From assembly GCF_016107685.1 (NCBI RefSeq), contig NZ_JABASY010000001.1, positions 958,187-1,022,186 on the forward strand: DNA of 64,000 bases. The letters are read 5' to 3'. This document shows positions 53,005 through 62,198 of the stretch, piece after piece. The DNA comes from Brevibacterium yomogidense. Its GTDB lineage: Bacteria > Actinomycetota > Actinomycetes > Actinomycetales > Brevibacteriaceae. Positions within the stretch are counted from its first letter, which is position 1. Every line of letters begins with the position of its first letter. Made by a program: the position numbers and the translations under genes. Under the pieces are notes generated by a model. The model ran no database searches. It was not told the DNA's origin and saw nothing but the letters and a program-made list of their open reading frames with translations.

Positions 53005-53093
53005 GGAGTCGTGGCTGAGCGGCCTAAAGCACCACCCTGCTAAGGTGGAGTCCTTCGTTAGGGGGACCGTGGGTTCAAATCCCACCGGCTCCG
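53005..53093 (+). tRNA. tRNA-Ser(GCT)
   Basis: This is a class II tRNA of 89 bases. The acceptor GGAGTCG pairs with CGGCTCC. The anticodon stem CCACC/GGTGG encloses CTGCTAA with anticodon GCT. A long variable arm (TCCTTCGTTAGGGGGA) and the T-loop GTTCAAAT follow. The discriminator is G and CCA is not encoded. A strong terminator follows. Confidence 0.97.
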
Positions 53094-53101
53094 CGCAGTG
53101 A

Positions 53102-53145
53102 AAAGCCCCTCTGATCCGCTTGAAGAAGCAGATCGGAGGGGCTTT
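53102..53145 (+). terminator. rho-independent terminator after tRNA-Ser
   Basis: A 20-base stem with two imperfections, AAAGCCCCTCTGATCCGCTT (53102-53121) and its partner (53126-53145), has a GAAG loop and ends in CTTTC. It terminates the tRNA-Ser transcript. Confidence 0.9.
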
Positions 53146-53364
53146 CTGCATGCCCGGACGGTGTCCTGCAGGGGTGTGCGCAGCGCGTTCAGTGGCGCAG
53201 GCGAGACCGTCACAGCCCTCGCATGACCCTCCGTCTCGCCCCACGCACACGTCACTGCGGCGTCTCACGTGGTGAGCTGTCCTGTGACCAGCCGGTACGT
53301 TGTTTCGAGCGGTGTCGCATACTGGTGTGGCAGGCCGTACACCTCGAGCGGATCGGAGTCGATC

Positions 53365-53694
53365 ATGACGGACCAGGACTTCACACTCACCGGCTATCTG
53401 GCGCGGGCAGCGCGAGCACTCGTCGAGACCTCAGCGACCACCACCGGTGTGCGCGCCGGTCTCACGCGCTCGCAGGTGCGTGACTACGAACGGGGGCGCA
53501 TCCACCTCACGGACGACCAGCTCGCCGCACTTCAGGACGCACTGGAGACGCTGGGCGCGGTGTTCATCGCCGATGACGAGGACCCCGGTGCCGGTTCCGG
53601 AGTGGGCGTCCGCCTGAAGTTCAGTGCGGAGAAGACCAGCCGCATCGAGACGTGGGAAGGCGAAGGCGGCCCCGCGTACGAAGACGACGTCTGA
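53365..53694 (+). CDS. small XRE-like helix-turn-helix protein
   Basis: This is a 109-residue protein. A Cro/C1-like helix-turn-helix region is suggested by YLARAARALVETSATTTGVRAGLTRSQVRDYERGRIHLTDDQLAALQDALETLGAVFI. A conserved-looking end, GVGVRLKFSAEKTSRIETWEGEGGPAYEDDV, recalls small actinobacterial regulators often found on mobile elements. GGAG lies 7 bases before ATG 53365. It ends 37 bases before the oxoprolinase gene and may be co-transcribed with it. The target is unknown. Confidence 0.7.
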   Translation: MTDQDFTLTGYLARAARALVETSATTTGVRAGLTRSQVRDYERGRIHLTDDQLAALQDALETLGAVFIADDEDPGAGSGVGVRLKFSAEKTSRIETWEGEGGPAYEDDV

Positions 53695-53731
53695 TCGTCG
53701 GCAGGCTCCGGGCAGCGAGGGAGGGGACGCG

Positions 53732-55327
53732 ATGCGGAACGGTGCAGACGCGGGACCGCGGCGTGACCCGCCGGACATCCGGCGGGTGGGCGATCGTGCG
53801 CTCCTCGTCGACGTCGGCACGCTCGCCGCTGCGATGTCCTGGCACGGCGCGCTCACAGCCGCGCCGCTCACCGGACAGGTCGAGGTCGTCGCCGCTGCGC
53901 GCACGGTGCTCGTCCGCTTCGATGTGGACACCGCCGCCGAGGCCGCCGTCGCCTCCCTCTCCTCGCTCACTCCGGAAGCCACGGGGTCGAAGTCACCCCG
54001 CGAGCACATCCTCGACGTCGTCTACGACGGAGAGGACCTCGCAGCGACTGCCCGGCTGCTGGGGCTGAGCCCTGACGGGCTGGTCGACGCGCACACCACC
54101 ACCGTCTGGCAGGCGGCGTTCGGCGGGTTCGCCCCCGGCTTCGCATACTGCGTCCCGGCTGACGGCGGCAGTCCGTGGGACGTGCCGCGTCTGTCGGAGC
54201 CGCGCACCGCGGTCCCTGCGGGGTCGGTGGGTCTCGCGGGCATGTTCTCCGCCGTGTATCCCCGCCGCAGTCCCGGCGGGTGGAGGCTCATCGGGCGGAC
54301 CGACGCACAGCTGTGGAACGCGGATGGGGAGCCTCCCGCACTCCTGTCTCCCGGCGACCACGTCCGCTATCGCGCGGTCCGCAGCACGGCCCGGGCATCC
54401 GAGACGTCAGCGGCACCGGCATCCGCAGCACGTCGCGCCGCCCCCTCTGTCCCGGCCCGCGCCGTCCTCCGGGTCGATGATCCCGGGCTCCTCACGCTCG
54501 TCGAGGACGCGGGCAGGCCGGCCCGCGGCGACCTGGGCGTGTCCCCCTCAGGCTTCGCGGACCGGGCTTCCGCCCGCGCCGCGAACACCACCGTCGGGAA
54601 CCCGCCCGACGCGCCGCTGCTCGAGATGATGGGCACTGCGCGCCTCACCTGCCTGTCCGATGTCGCAGTCGCCGTGGCCGGAGCCGCGGGGCGGCAGACG
54701 GTCGTCCCGCAGCTGCTGCGGACCGGCGACATCCTCACACTCGAGCCGGCGCTCGACCTCGCGAGGACCTACGTGGCCGTCCGAGGGGGAGTGGCCGCGG
54801 CAGCGGAAGTCGGGTCGGCCTCGGCGGACGTGCTGTCCGGGCTGGGCCCGGCCCCGCTGTTCGCAGACGCCGAGGTCTCTGCCGCCGTCCGCGGCCCGTC
54901 CGCTTCCGTGGGGCACGGGACGGACAATCCCGCCTGGGCTGGCCGGGCTCGCGACGAGCCGGGGGCGGCAGTCGTCCTGCGGGTGGTGCCGGGACCTCGG
55001 GACGACTGGTTCGCCCCCGGCGAGGCCGCACGGTTCACCTCGATCACCTGGACGGTGGACGCGCAGTCGAACAGGGTCGGCACACGGCTGTCTCCCTCAG
55101 AGGGGGAAGGGCCGCTGCGGCGTGAGCGGGAGCGCGAACTCGCGAGCGAGGGGACTGTGACCGGCACCGTGCAGGTGCCGGCGAGCGGGCTCCCCGTCGT
55201 GTTCGGCCCCGACAGGCCCGTGACCGGCGGCTACCCGGCGATCGCCACGGTCGTCGACGACGACCTCGACGTCCTCGCACAGCTGCCGCACGGTGCGCGC
55301 CTGCGCTTCCAGGCCGTAGACGCCTGA
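53732..55327 (+). CDS. pxpBC: 5-oxoprolinase subunits B and C fused (KipI-KipA type)
   Basis: This is part of the ATP-dependent 5-oxoprolinase PxpABC that opens pyroglutamate to glutamate. Residues about 12-225 are the PxpB/KipI carboxyltransferase domain (RRVGDRALLVDVG, TVWQAAFGGFAPGFAYCVP, PRTAVPAGSVGLAGMFSAVYPRRSPGGWRLIGRT). Residues about 255-531 are PxpC/KipA (LLTLVEDAGRPARGDLGVSPSGFADRASARAANTTVGN, PGPRDDWF, GLPVVFGPDRPVTGGYPAIATV). The start is ATG 53732 with GAGGGAGGGG upstream, giving 531 residues. No pxpA is seen in this window, so the third subunit must lie elsewhere. Confidence 0.9.
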   Translation: MRNGADAGPRRDPPDIRRVGDRALLVDVGTLAAAMSWHGALTAAPLTGQVEVVAAARTVLVRFDVDTAAEAAVASLSSLTPEATGSKSPREHILDVVYDGEDLAATARLLGLSPDGLVDAHTTTVWQAAFGGFAPGFAYCVPADGGSPWDVPRLSEPRTAVPAGSVGLAGMFSAVYPRRSPGGWRLIGRTDAQLWNADGEPPALLSPGDHVRYRAVRSTARASETSAAPASAARRAAPSVPARAVLRVDDPGLLTLVEDAGRPARGDLGVSPSGFADRASARAANTTVGNPPDAPLLEMMGTARLTCLSDVAVAVAGAAGRQTVVPQLLRTGDILTLEPALDLARTYVAVRGGVAAAAEVGSASADVLSGLGPAPLFADAEVSAAVRGPSASVGHGTDNPAWAGRARDEPGAAVVLRVVPGPRDDWFAPGEAARFTSITWTVDAQSNRVGTRLSPSEGEGPLRRERERELASEGTVTGTVQVPASGLPVVFGPDRPVTGGYPAIATVVDDDLDVLAQLPHGARLRFQAVDA

Positions 55328-55363
55328 GCGACAGGTCGCCCGCGCCTGAGACGGGACACGAAA

Positions 55364-55401
55364 GAGGGCCCCACCGCCTGGCTCAAGGCAGTGGGACCCT
55401 C
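55364..55401 (-). terminator. terminator between pxpBC and pckG
   Basis: A 16-base stem with two mismatches, GAGGGCCCCACCGCCT (55364-55379) and AGGCAGTGGGACCCTC (55386-55401), has a GGCTCA loop. Read on the minus strand it is followed by TTTCG, so it ends pckG. It may also stop the convergent pxpBC transcript. Confidence 0.75.
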
Positions 55402-55463
55402 TGGTTCGTGGAATCTCAGGACGTCAGACGACGTCCGTCACACGGAGCGTGTCAGCGGAGAGA

Positions 55464-57296
55464 TCAGCTGACACCCAGGCGCGTGCGGAGATTCTCGACC
55501 TGCGTGCGCAGTGCGGCCGGGACATGCTCGCCCAGCTCGTCGTACCACGCGTCGATCGATTCGAGCTCCTCGGCCCATTCGTCGGCCTTGACCTCGAGCG
55601 CCTTCTGGACCTGCTCCTCCGTGATGTCCAGCCCGGAGATGTCGATGGCGCCCGGTGCCGGAGAGAAGCCCAGCGGGGTCTCCACCGCTTCGCCACGGCC
55701 GCTCACGCGCTCGAACACCCACTTGAGGATGCGCGAGTTGTCCGTGAAGCCCGGCCACAGGAAGGAGTTGTCCTCGGCGCGACGGAACCAGTTGACGTAG
55801 AAGATCTTCGGCAGCTTGGCGCCGTCGGTGCTGCCGATGTTGATCCAGTGCTGCAGGTAGTCGCCCACGTTGTATCCGATGAACGGACGCATCGCCATGG
55901 GATCGCGACGCACGACCCCCACCTGGCCGACCGCGGCGGCGGTCGTCTCCGAGGACAGGATCGACCCCATGAAGACACCGTGGTTCCAGTCCGATGTCTG
56001 TGTCACCAGCGGCATCGTCGTCTTGCGGCGACCACCGAACAGAATCGCGGAGATCGGGACACCGTCCGGGTTCTGCCACTCCGGGGCGACCGTCGGAACG
56101 TTCGCGATCGGTGTGCAGAAGCGCGAGTTCGGGTGAGCCGCGGGAGTGTCGGACTCCGGAGTCCAGTCGTTGCCCCGCCAGTCGGTGAGGTGCTCCGGCG
56201 TCTCCTCGGTCATGCCTTCCCACCAGACTCCGCCGTCGTCCGTGAGCGCGACGTTCGTGAAGACGTTGCCGCCGGCCTCGATCGCCGACATCGCGGTGGG
56301 GTTGGTGACGTAGCCGGTGCCCGGCGCGACGCCGAACAGACCGAACTCCGGGTTGACGGCGTACAGCTGACCGTCCGGCCCGAAGCGCATCCACGCGATG
56401 TCGTCGCCCAGGGTCTCGGCCTTCCAGCCGGGGATGTTGGGTTCGATCATGGCGAGGTTGGTCTTGCCGCAGGCGCTGGGGAACGCGGCGGCGATGAACT
56501 TCGACTCGCCCTCCGGGTTCGTCAGCTTGAGGATGAGCATGTGCTCCGCCAGCCAGCCCTCTTCGTGGGCGATGGCGGATGCGATGCGCAGCGCGTAGCA
56601 CTTCTTGCCCAGCAGCGCGTTCCCGCCGTAGCCGGAGCCGTACGACCAGATCGACCGCTCCTCCGGGAAGTGGGTGATGTACTTCGTGGAGTTGCAGGGC
56701 CACGCGACATCGACGTCACCGGGAGCCAGGGGTGCGCCCACGGAGTGGACGCACTCGACGAAGTCGGCGTCGAGACGGTCGATCGCCTCGAGCGACTCGA
56801 TGCCGGCGCGCGCCATGACGTTCATCGACAGCACGACGTACGGGGAATCCGTGATCTCGATGCCGAACATCGGCTGCGACGCATCAGCGTGCCCCATGAC
56901 GAAGGGGATGACGTACATCGTCCGTCCGCGCATGGCACCCGCGAAGAGGTCATTCAGGATGCCCTTCATCTGGTCAGGGGCCATCCAGTTGTTGAGCGGG
57001 CCGGCGTCCTTCTCGTCCTGCGAGCAGATGAAGGTGCGGTCCTCCACCCGGGCGACGTCGTCCGGGTCGGAGGCGGCGTAGTAGGAGTCCTCCGGCTTCG
57101 TCAGCTTGACGATGGTGCCGTTGTCGATCGCCTTGGAGAGGAGCGATTGACGCTGCTCCTCGGAACCGGTGATCCATTCGATCGCATCGGGGGTCGTACG
57201 TTCTGCGACGGAACGGACGAAATCCAGAACCTTGGGGTTCTTCGTCGGTGCGTTCGCAAGAAGGTCTTCGACTGAGCCACGGTCGATGACAGTCAT
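55464..57296 (-). CDS. pckG: phosphoenolpyruvate carboxykinase (GTP)
   Basis: This interconverts oxaloacetate and PEP with GTP and is the gluconeogenic entry point. Family motifs include the kinase-1a phosphate loop [27 protein letters not shown] (metal-binding aspartates), [11 protein letters not shown] and [26 protein letters not shown]. At 610 residues from ATG 57296 it is standard length. AGGAG lies ten bases upstream. The in-frame start at 57350 would add 18 residues with no support. It is monocistronic between a terminator and a long regulatory gap. Confidence 0.97.
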   Translation of the reverse strand: MTVIDRGSVEDLLANAPTKNPKVLDFVRSVAERTTPDAIEWITGSEEQRQSLLSKAIDNGTIVKLTKPEDSYYAASDPDDVARVEDRTFICSQDEKDAGPLNNWMAPDQMKGILNDLFAGAMRGRTMYVIPFVMGHADASQPMFGIEITDSPYVVLSMNVMARAGIESLEAIDRLDADFVECVHSVGAPLAPGDVDVAWPCNSTKYITHFPEERSIWSYGSGYGGNALLGKKCYALRIASAIAHEEGWLAEHMLILKLTNPEGESKFIAAAFPSACGKTNLAMIEPNIPGWKAETLGDDIAWMRFGPDGQLYAVNPEFGLFGVAPGTGYVTNPTAMSAIEAGGNVFTNVALTDDGGVWWEGMTEETPEHLTDWRGNDWTPESDTPAAHPNSRFCTPIANVPTVAPEWQNPDGVPISAILFGGRRKTTMPLVTQTSDWNHGVFMGSILSSETTAAAVGQVGVVRRDPMAMRPFIGYNVGDYLQHWINIGSTDGAKLPKIFYVNWFRRAEDNSFLWPGFTDNSRILKWVFERVSGRGEAVETPLGFSPAPGAIDISGLDITEEQVQKALEVKADEWAEELESIDAWYDELGEHVPAALRTQVENLRTRLGVS

Positions 57297-57594
57297 GATG
57301 GGGTATCTCCTGGGTCGGGCGGCCCCGGGGTTTTCGGGGTTGACGCTCACGCTACGGATGATTCGTCGGCGGGAACGTCGGTCCGGCGGCTCTCAGCTGT
57401 GGGTTGGCTCACAAGAGGCGGTGCGATGACGCTTATGCGCCACAAGCCTGCAGTTTATTGCCAATCGCATGACTGATATTGCCAAAGCGGATGTCTTCGC
57501 CGTCATCTTGCCCGCGGGTGGCGGTCCTGCCGGACCCTGGGGCACCCGGGTCGTATGGGTCTCGTACGAGCGGCGCGGGGCGCACTCCGCGGGT
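57297..57594. promoter_or_regulatory. pckG upstream region with paired ATTGCCAA repeats
   Basis: No gene is seen. ATTGCCAA occurs twice in direct orientation, at 57457-57464 and 57478-57485, exactly 21 bases apart, two helical turns. The repeats stand out in an AT-richer patch about 160-190 bases upstream of pckG, where a carbon-metabolism regulator could bind. No regulator is identified. Confidence 0.4.
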
Positions 57595-57623
57595 TTGGAA
57601 AGCCTGCGCCGTCTATGTATAGT
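57595..57623 (+). promoter_or_regulatory. promoter of tRNA-Arg
   Basis: TTGGAA (57595-57600), a 17-base spacer and TATAGT (57618-57623) form a near-consensus primary-sigma promoter 21 bases before the tRNA-Arg gene. Confidence 0.8.
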
Positions 57624-57644
57624 AATTCGAGTCGCAGCGACAAC

Positions 57645-57720
57645 GCGCCACTAGCTCAACGGATAGAGCATCTGACTACGGATCAGAAGGTTGGGGGTTC
57701 GAATCCCTCGTGGCGCACCA
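57645..57720 (+). tRNA. tRNA-Arg(ACG)
   Basis: This is a 76-base tRNA with encoded CCA. The acceptor GCGCCAC pairs with GTGGCGC. The anticodon stem TCTGA/TCAGA encloses CTACGGA with anticodon ACG (inosine-modified, reading CGN). The T-loop is GTTCGAAT. A strong promoter and a terminator flank it. Confidence 0.97.
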
Positions 57721-57727
57721 CCAGTAG

Positions 57728-57766
57728 AAGGCCTCTCACCAGCGGAAACGCGGTGAGGGGCCTTTT
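57728..57766 (+). terminator. rho-independent terminator after tRNA-Arg
   Basis: AAGGCCTCTCACCAGCG pairs with CGCGGTGAGGGGCCTT around a GAAA loop, then TTTCG. It ends the tRNA-Arg transcript about 30 bases before the DUF2079 gene. Confidence 0.88.
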
Positions 57767-57794
57767 CGCTTGTACCCGGTAGTGTGTGCGTGAC

Positions 57795-59096
57795 ATGTCT
57801 TTCGCCGCCCGCCGCCTGCATCCCCACGCTCCTGCGATCGCGTCCGGGACAGCCCTCGTCCTCTACTCCTCGTTCGCGATCCTCATGTGGCGGATCCACT
57901 ACTCACCGTCCTGGGATCTGGGCATCTTCACCCAGATGCTGTCACAGTACGCACAGGGCAATGCGCCCATCGTGGACATCAAGGGCCCCGGCTTCAATCT
58001 GTGGGGCGACCACTTCCATCCGATCCTCATCGTCCTCACGCCGCTGTTCTGGCTGTTCCCGTCAGGACTCACCCTCATGCTCGCGCAGGCGGCGCTGTTC
58101 GCGGCCTCCGTGTGGCCGGTCGTGTCCCTGGCGTTCGAGAGGCTCACGGTCCGCGGCGCCTGGCTCCTCACGCTCTCCTACGTCCTGTCCTGGGGGCTGC
58201 TGAACGCGGTGCACTCCCAGTTCCACGAGATCGCCTTCGGCGTCCCGATGCTGGCGTTCGGGCTGGTCTTCTGGATGCGGGGACAGCGGCTGTCCGCGAT
58301 CGTGGCGATCGGCCTGCTCGTCTTCGTGAAGGAGGACCTGGGCCTCACCGTGGCAGCGTTCGGCGCCGTCATCTGGCTGCGCGACAGGACAGAGGTGAAG
58401 CTCGCAGTCACCCTCATGGCGTGGGGTGTGGGCTGGATGGTCTACGCCGTCGCCCTGTTCCTCCCGTTGTTCAATCCGGAGGGCGGGTACGACTACACGG
58501 AGAACGTCTCCCTCGCCCAGGCGCTCACGGACGGGCTGACGATGAAGGTCGGTACGCTGGGGTTCCTCGCGCTGGCGGCGGGCGCGATCGGTCTGCGCTC
58601 GCCCTTCATGCTCCTCATGCTGCCGACTCTGGCATGGCGCTTCGTCGGGAACGTCGAAGGCTACTGGGACACGAGCTTCCACTACTCCGCGGTCCTCATG
58701 CCCATCGCCGCTGTGAGCCTCATCGACGGGGCCGGCAAAGCACACCGCACGCTGGCGCCACTGGTCGCCGCTGTCGCCGCGGTGGCGCTGCTGAGTCAGA
58801 CCAAGGTCGATCTGCTCTGGACGGCGGACGGGTACGCAGTCGACGCCGCGGGAGCGATCGAGGAGGCCTCCCGCTATGACTCGGTCGCGACCGATGTGCG
58901 ACTGCTCGCCTACCTCGCGCCTGAGGCCCGCACGTTCTGGTACGGGAGCTTGGAGGACGCTGTTCCCGAGGCCGTCGTCCTCCGACCCGACGATGTGGAC
59001 TCCGCGATCGAGCCGTGGGCGGAGGACCGCTTCGGGGGAGACTGGGACACCGTCTACTCCGACGGGGGCTACGAGGTCGTGGTCCCCGTCGACTGA
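57795..59096 (+). CDS. DUF2079 multi-spanning membrane protein
   Basis: This belongs to the DUF2079 family, polytopic proteins distantly like GT-C glycosyltransferases. Family hallmarks are WDLGIFTQMLSQYAQGNAP and GPGFNLWGDHFHPILIVLTPLFWLFPS, followed by about eight membrane helices. A conserved WRFVGNVEGYWDTSFHYSAVLMPIAAVSL segment follows, then a soluble C-terminal piece. It has 433 residues from ATG 57795; a GTG at 57786 is possible. The D-H-F-H motif may be an active site. No substrate is known. Confidence 0.87.
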   Translation: MSFAARRLHPHAPAIASGTALVLYSSFAILMWRIHYSPSWDLGIFTQMLSQYAQGNAPIVDIKGPGFNLWGDHFHPILIVLTPLFWLFPSGLTLMLAQAALFAASVWPVVSLAFERLTVRGAWLLTLSYVLSWGLLNAVHSQFHEIAFGVPMLAFGLVFWMRGQRLSAIVAIGLLVFVKEDLGLTVAAFGAVIWLRDRTEVKLAVTLMAWGVGWMVYAVALFLPLFNPEGGYDYTENVSLAQALTDGLTMKVGTLGFLALAAGAIGLRSPFMLLMLPTLAWRFVGNVEGYWDTSFHYSAVLMPIAAVSLIDGAGKAHRTLAPLVAAVAAVALLSQTKVDLLWTADGYAVDAAGAIEEASRYDSVATDVRLLAYLAPEARTFWYGSLEDAVPEAVVLRPDDVDSAIEPWAEDRFGGDWDTVYSDGGYEVVVPVD

Positions 59097-59100
59097 CGGT

Positions 59101-59133
59101 GAGGACTGAAAGAGGATTGAAAGAGGACTGAAA
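59101..59133. repeat. 11-base triple tandem repeat
   Basis: GAGGACTGAAA is repeated three times in a row (59101-59133; the middle copy has one change), directly between the DUF2079 stop and the following terminator. Confidence 0.85.
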
Positions 59134-59170
59134 GAGGGGCCGGCCCGCTCGAAAGCGGACCGGCCCCCTC
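59134..59170. terminator. bidirectional terminator between DUF2079 and nuclease genes
   Basis: A 16-base stem, GAGGGGCCGGCCCGCT (59134-59149) with AGCGGACCGGCCCCCTC (59154-59170), encloses CGAA with a one-base bulge. The genes on either side converge, so it probably serves both. Confidence 0.8.
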
Positions 59171-59228
59171 ACATCAGAGAGCCTGACTCAGTTGGTCCGA
59201 CTCAGTCCGCCTGGCTCGGCGGGCCTCG

Positions 59229-61997
59229 TCAGACAGCGCGGCGTCGTGCGATGACGAGTGCTGTGGCTCCTGCTGCGACGAGCATCCCACCCACGGCGAG
59301 GGCGGTGAGGCCCGTACCCGTGCGGGGCAGCTTGCCGCCGTCGTCACCGCGGTCACCGTCACCGTTGCCGCCGTCGTCCTTGCCATCGTCCGAACCGTTG
59401 CCCTGGCCGTCGTCACCGTCGCCGCTGCCGTCATCGGTCGGATCGTCCGTGGGCTGGGTCGACGGGTCATCGGACGGATCGCCTGACGGGTCGTCTGACG
59501 GATCGTCCGAGGGATCGCCGGACGGATCATCGGTCGGCTGGTCCGTCGGGTCGTCCGTCGGGTCCGGGGAAGCATCGTCGTCGCTGCGGTCCAGTCCCAT
59601 GATGAGCGGATCGTGGTCGGACGAGCGGAACGGTCCCTCCGCGTACAGATCCGTCACGTTGCTGTTGAACCGGCTGTACTCCAGCCCGATCGACTCGACG
59701 GAGTTGATGTTCCAGATGTCCGCACCGGTCACGTCCTCGACGAGCGCCTCCGACGTGAGGACGTGGTCGAGGCTGCCCACACGACCGCCGAACAGGTACG
59801 TCTGCTCGTCCGTGAAGTCCTTGCCGACGTTCACGTATCCGGCAGAGTAGAAGACCTGCATCGGGTCTTCCTCCGTGTAGGAGTTGAAGTCACCCAGGAG
59901 CACGACGTCGTCCGTGCCCGCCGCCTCCTTCTGCTCGTCCGCGAAGGCGACGAGGGCCTCGGCCTGCGACACACGGTCCGCGTTCGAGTTGCCCTGGCCG
60001 TCACCGCTGTCGACATTGCCCTCGCCGGAGCCGGACCCCTTCGACTTGAAGTGGTTGACGATCGCGACGAACGGTTCGTCGTCCTCACCCGTGGTGAATG
60101 CCTGGGCGAGCGGCTCGCGTGCGTTGCCGAAGGCGTCGCTGCCGGTGAGGACCGTTGACCCGCCCACCAGCTGGACATCCGCCGGCTGGTAGATGAACGC
60201 CGTGCGGATGACGTCCTCGTCCGCGGGCAGCTCCTCCGGCGACTCCACGAACGCCCACGTGTCGCTGCCCGCCTCCGCATTCAGTGCGTCCACGAGGAGC
60301 GAGAGGGCCTCATCGCGGTCCTTGCCGAAGGCCGAAGACCGTTCGATCTCCTCCAGCGACAGCACGCTCGCGTCCAGGCTGTTGATCGCGTCGACGATCT
60401 TCGACTGCTGGCGCTCGAAGTTGTCCGCGTCCCACGCACCGCGAGCATCGCAACCGCCGCGCACCGTGGTCGGATTGCCCTCGCGGTCGTCGTAGGACGT
60501 GCAGCCCTGCAGCTGGTCGCCGGTGGTCGTGAAGTAGTTCAGCACGTTGAAGCTCGACACCGTGATGTCGCCGCCCACGTCCTGCGGCGCGTCCTCACGG
60601 GTGTCCTCGAACGTGGCGGGCTGGACCTCGTCCGAGTTCTCGCCCGTCAGCCACGTCGTGGGCTGCAGGCGCCACATGTCGAAGCCGTACGCCACGACCA
60701 CGGGATCCGTGAACTCCGCTGCCGCACCCACGCGCAGCGGTTCGTCCGTCGACACATAGGGGACGGGGACGTCGGATGCGCCGGCGGTGTAGTCCGCTGA
60801 CGCCCCGTCGTCCAGGACGTAGGCACGCGCGGCGTTGTCCGCCTCGAGCGCGATCGCGTCGTCGCCGGGCGCGACGACATCCGTCGACTGGCGCAGCGTC
60901 TCCGTGCCGTTCACCAATCCGACCTCGCCGTAGCGGTTCGTGCCGTAATTGTCCGCCACGGTGATGTCGCCGGTGGGGAGCACGAGCATCGATTCGAGCG
61001 CCTCACGCGCGTCGTCGCCCTCGGGGAACTCCCCTTCGACCGGGACGGGGGCCTCGAGTGCTTCCTCGAGCGGCACCAGACCGTTCGCGCTCACCGTGAT
61101 CTGCGTCTGGCCGTAGTACTCGGAGACGGAGCCGGTGACCTGGACGGAATCGCCGGCCGACACCTCGGCGGCGGTCTGCGGCGAGTACACGAAGAGGCCG
61201 TCGGACGCGTCGCCGGCCGACTTCGGGGCTCCGCCGGACCCGGCCGTCTGGATCGTGTAGCCGTTCAGCCCGCCCTCGGCCCAGACGGCGGTGACGACAC
61301 CCTCCGTCGTGACCGTCTGCCCGACCAGCGGGGACTCCGGGCCGGTGCCCTGGATGTCCGCGATCGGGACGACGTCGCCGGGTTCGACCGGAGGCTCTGT
61401 GGAATCGTCGCCCGGCAGCGCGTTCGGGGTGGGGGTGTCCTCGATCCACGACCCGTCGACCAGCTGGATCGACTTGCCCGACCCCGCCGTGGCTCCGGTA
61501 GGCGTGGCCTCCTCGCCGCGGACCGACTCCGGCAGGTTCGCGGAGTTCGTCGCAGTGACGCCCTTGCCGCCCACGGCCCCGCCGACCTGGTCGAAGTCGA
61601 TCAGGTCGCCGTCGGCATCGACGACGAAGGCGGAGGATCCATAGGAGCCGTCCGCGGCGGAACCGGCCTTCACCGAATTCGTGATCGGGACGTCGACGGC
61701 CAGTGCGCCGGAATCGCCGACGACCGTGCCGACGGGCAGCGTCGTGACGTGCTCGTCCGAACTCGGGCTGCCGCCGCGGGTGACGGTGCCGACGGTCCAG
61801 CCGGACACGTCGGTGCCGGGCTCCGCGGCGATCTCGACGAAATCGGTGTCGTCGCCGCCGGCATAGGCGATCTCGGAGATCTCGGGCTGATCGGCGGCCT
61901 GCGCAGAGATCGGCAGGAGCGCGGGGCTCATGACGACCGCAGCGGTGACCGCTGTGGCAAGGGCCGCCCTCAGTGGCGGGGGAGTGGAGAGACGCAT
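59229..61997 (-). CDS. wall-anchored ExeM/NucH-family extracellular endonuclease
   Basis: This is a secreted nuclease of the ExeM/NucH type. A signal peptide (LSTPPPLRAALATAVTAAVVMSPALLPISAQA) precedes a lamin-tail-like domain (ISEIAYAGGDDTDFVEIAAEPG) and an OB-like middle region. The endonuclease/exonuclease/phosphatase domain has ITVSSFNVLNYFTT, SLEEIERSSAFG, VAIVNHFKSKGSGSG, VLLGDFNSYTEEDPM, SLDHVLTS and FRSSDHDPLIMGL. An Asp/Pro/Ser repeat stalk (DDPSGDPSDDPSDDPSGDP) leads to LPRTG, a helix and RRRAV for sortase anchoring. It has 922 residues from ATG 61997. It may release phosphate and nucleotides from external DNA or act on biofilm DNA. Confidence 0.9.
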   Translation of the reverse strand: MRLSTPPPLRAALATAVTAAVVMSPALLPISAQAADQPEISEIAYAGGDDTDFVEIAAEPGTDVSGWTVGTVTRGGSPSSDEHVTTLPVGTVVGDSGALAVDVPITNSVKAGSAADGSYGSSAFVVDADGDLIDFDQVGGAVGGKGVTATNSANLPESVRGEEATPTGATAGSGKSIQLVDGSWIEDTPTPNALPGDDSTEPPVEPGDVVPIADIQGTGPESPLVGQTVTTEGVVTAVWAEGGLNGYTIQTAGSGGAPKSAGDASDGLFVYSPQTAAEVSAGDSVQVTGSVSEYYGQTQITVSANGLVPLEEALEAPVPVEGEFPEGDDAREALESMLVLPTGDITVADNYGTNRYGEVGLVNGTETLRQSTDVVAPGDDAIALEADNAARAYVLDDGASADYTAGASDVPVPYVSTDEPLRVGAAAEFTDPVVVAYGFDMWRLQPTTWLTGENSDEVQPATFEDTREDAPQDVGGDITVSSFNVLNYFTTTGDQLQGCTSYDDREGNPTTVRGGCDARGAWDADNFERQQSKIVDAINSLDASVLSLEEIERSSAFGKDRDEALSLLVDALNAEAGSDTWAFVESPEELPADEDVIRTAFIYQPADVQLVGGSTVLTGSDAFGNAREPLAQAFTTGEDDEPFVAIVNHFKSKGSGSGEGNVDSGDGQGNSNADRVSQAEALVAFADEQKEAAGTDDVVLLGDFNSYTEEDPMQVFYSAGYVNVGKDFTDEQTYLFGGRVGSLDHVLTSEALVEDVTGADIWNINSVESIGLEYSRFNSNVTDLYAEGPFRSSDHDPLIMGLDRSDDDASPDPTDDPTDQPTDDPSGDPSDDPSDDPSGDPSDDPSTQPTDDPTDDGSGDGDDGQGNGSDDGKDDGGNGDGDRGDDGGKLPRTGTGLTALAVGGMLVAAGATALVIARRRAV

Positions 61998-62198
61998 GCA
62001 GTCCTCGTTCTGTCGGGGTCGCGCAGCGTGCTGCACGCCGTGACGGAGAGCTCCGACCCGGAATGGATGCAGAGCAGACGCTCACAGACTACCCAGGACT
62101 TCATCAGGAAAGGAGGCTTTGCGCGAAACTGGTGGTGAACAGGGTGAGGAGCACGGGCCGAGAGGGGAGGGTGCGGGGTACACGTAGAGTGGCTGACC

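Noticed and set aside
59455..59560. Short repeated GACGGATC-type units resembling a CRISPR array
   Set aside because: They encode the Asp/Pro/Ser stalk of the wall-anchored nuclease. There are no spacers of constant length and no cas genes.
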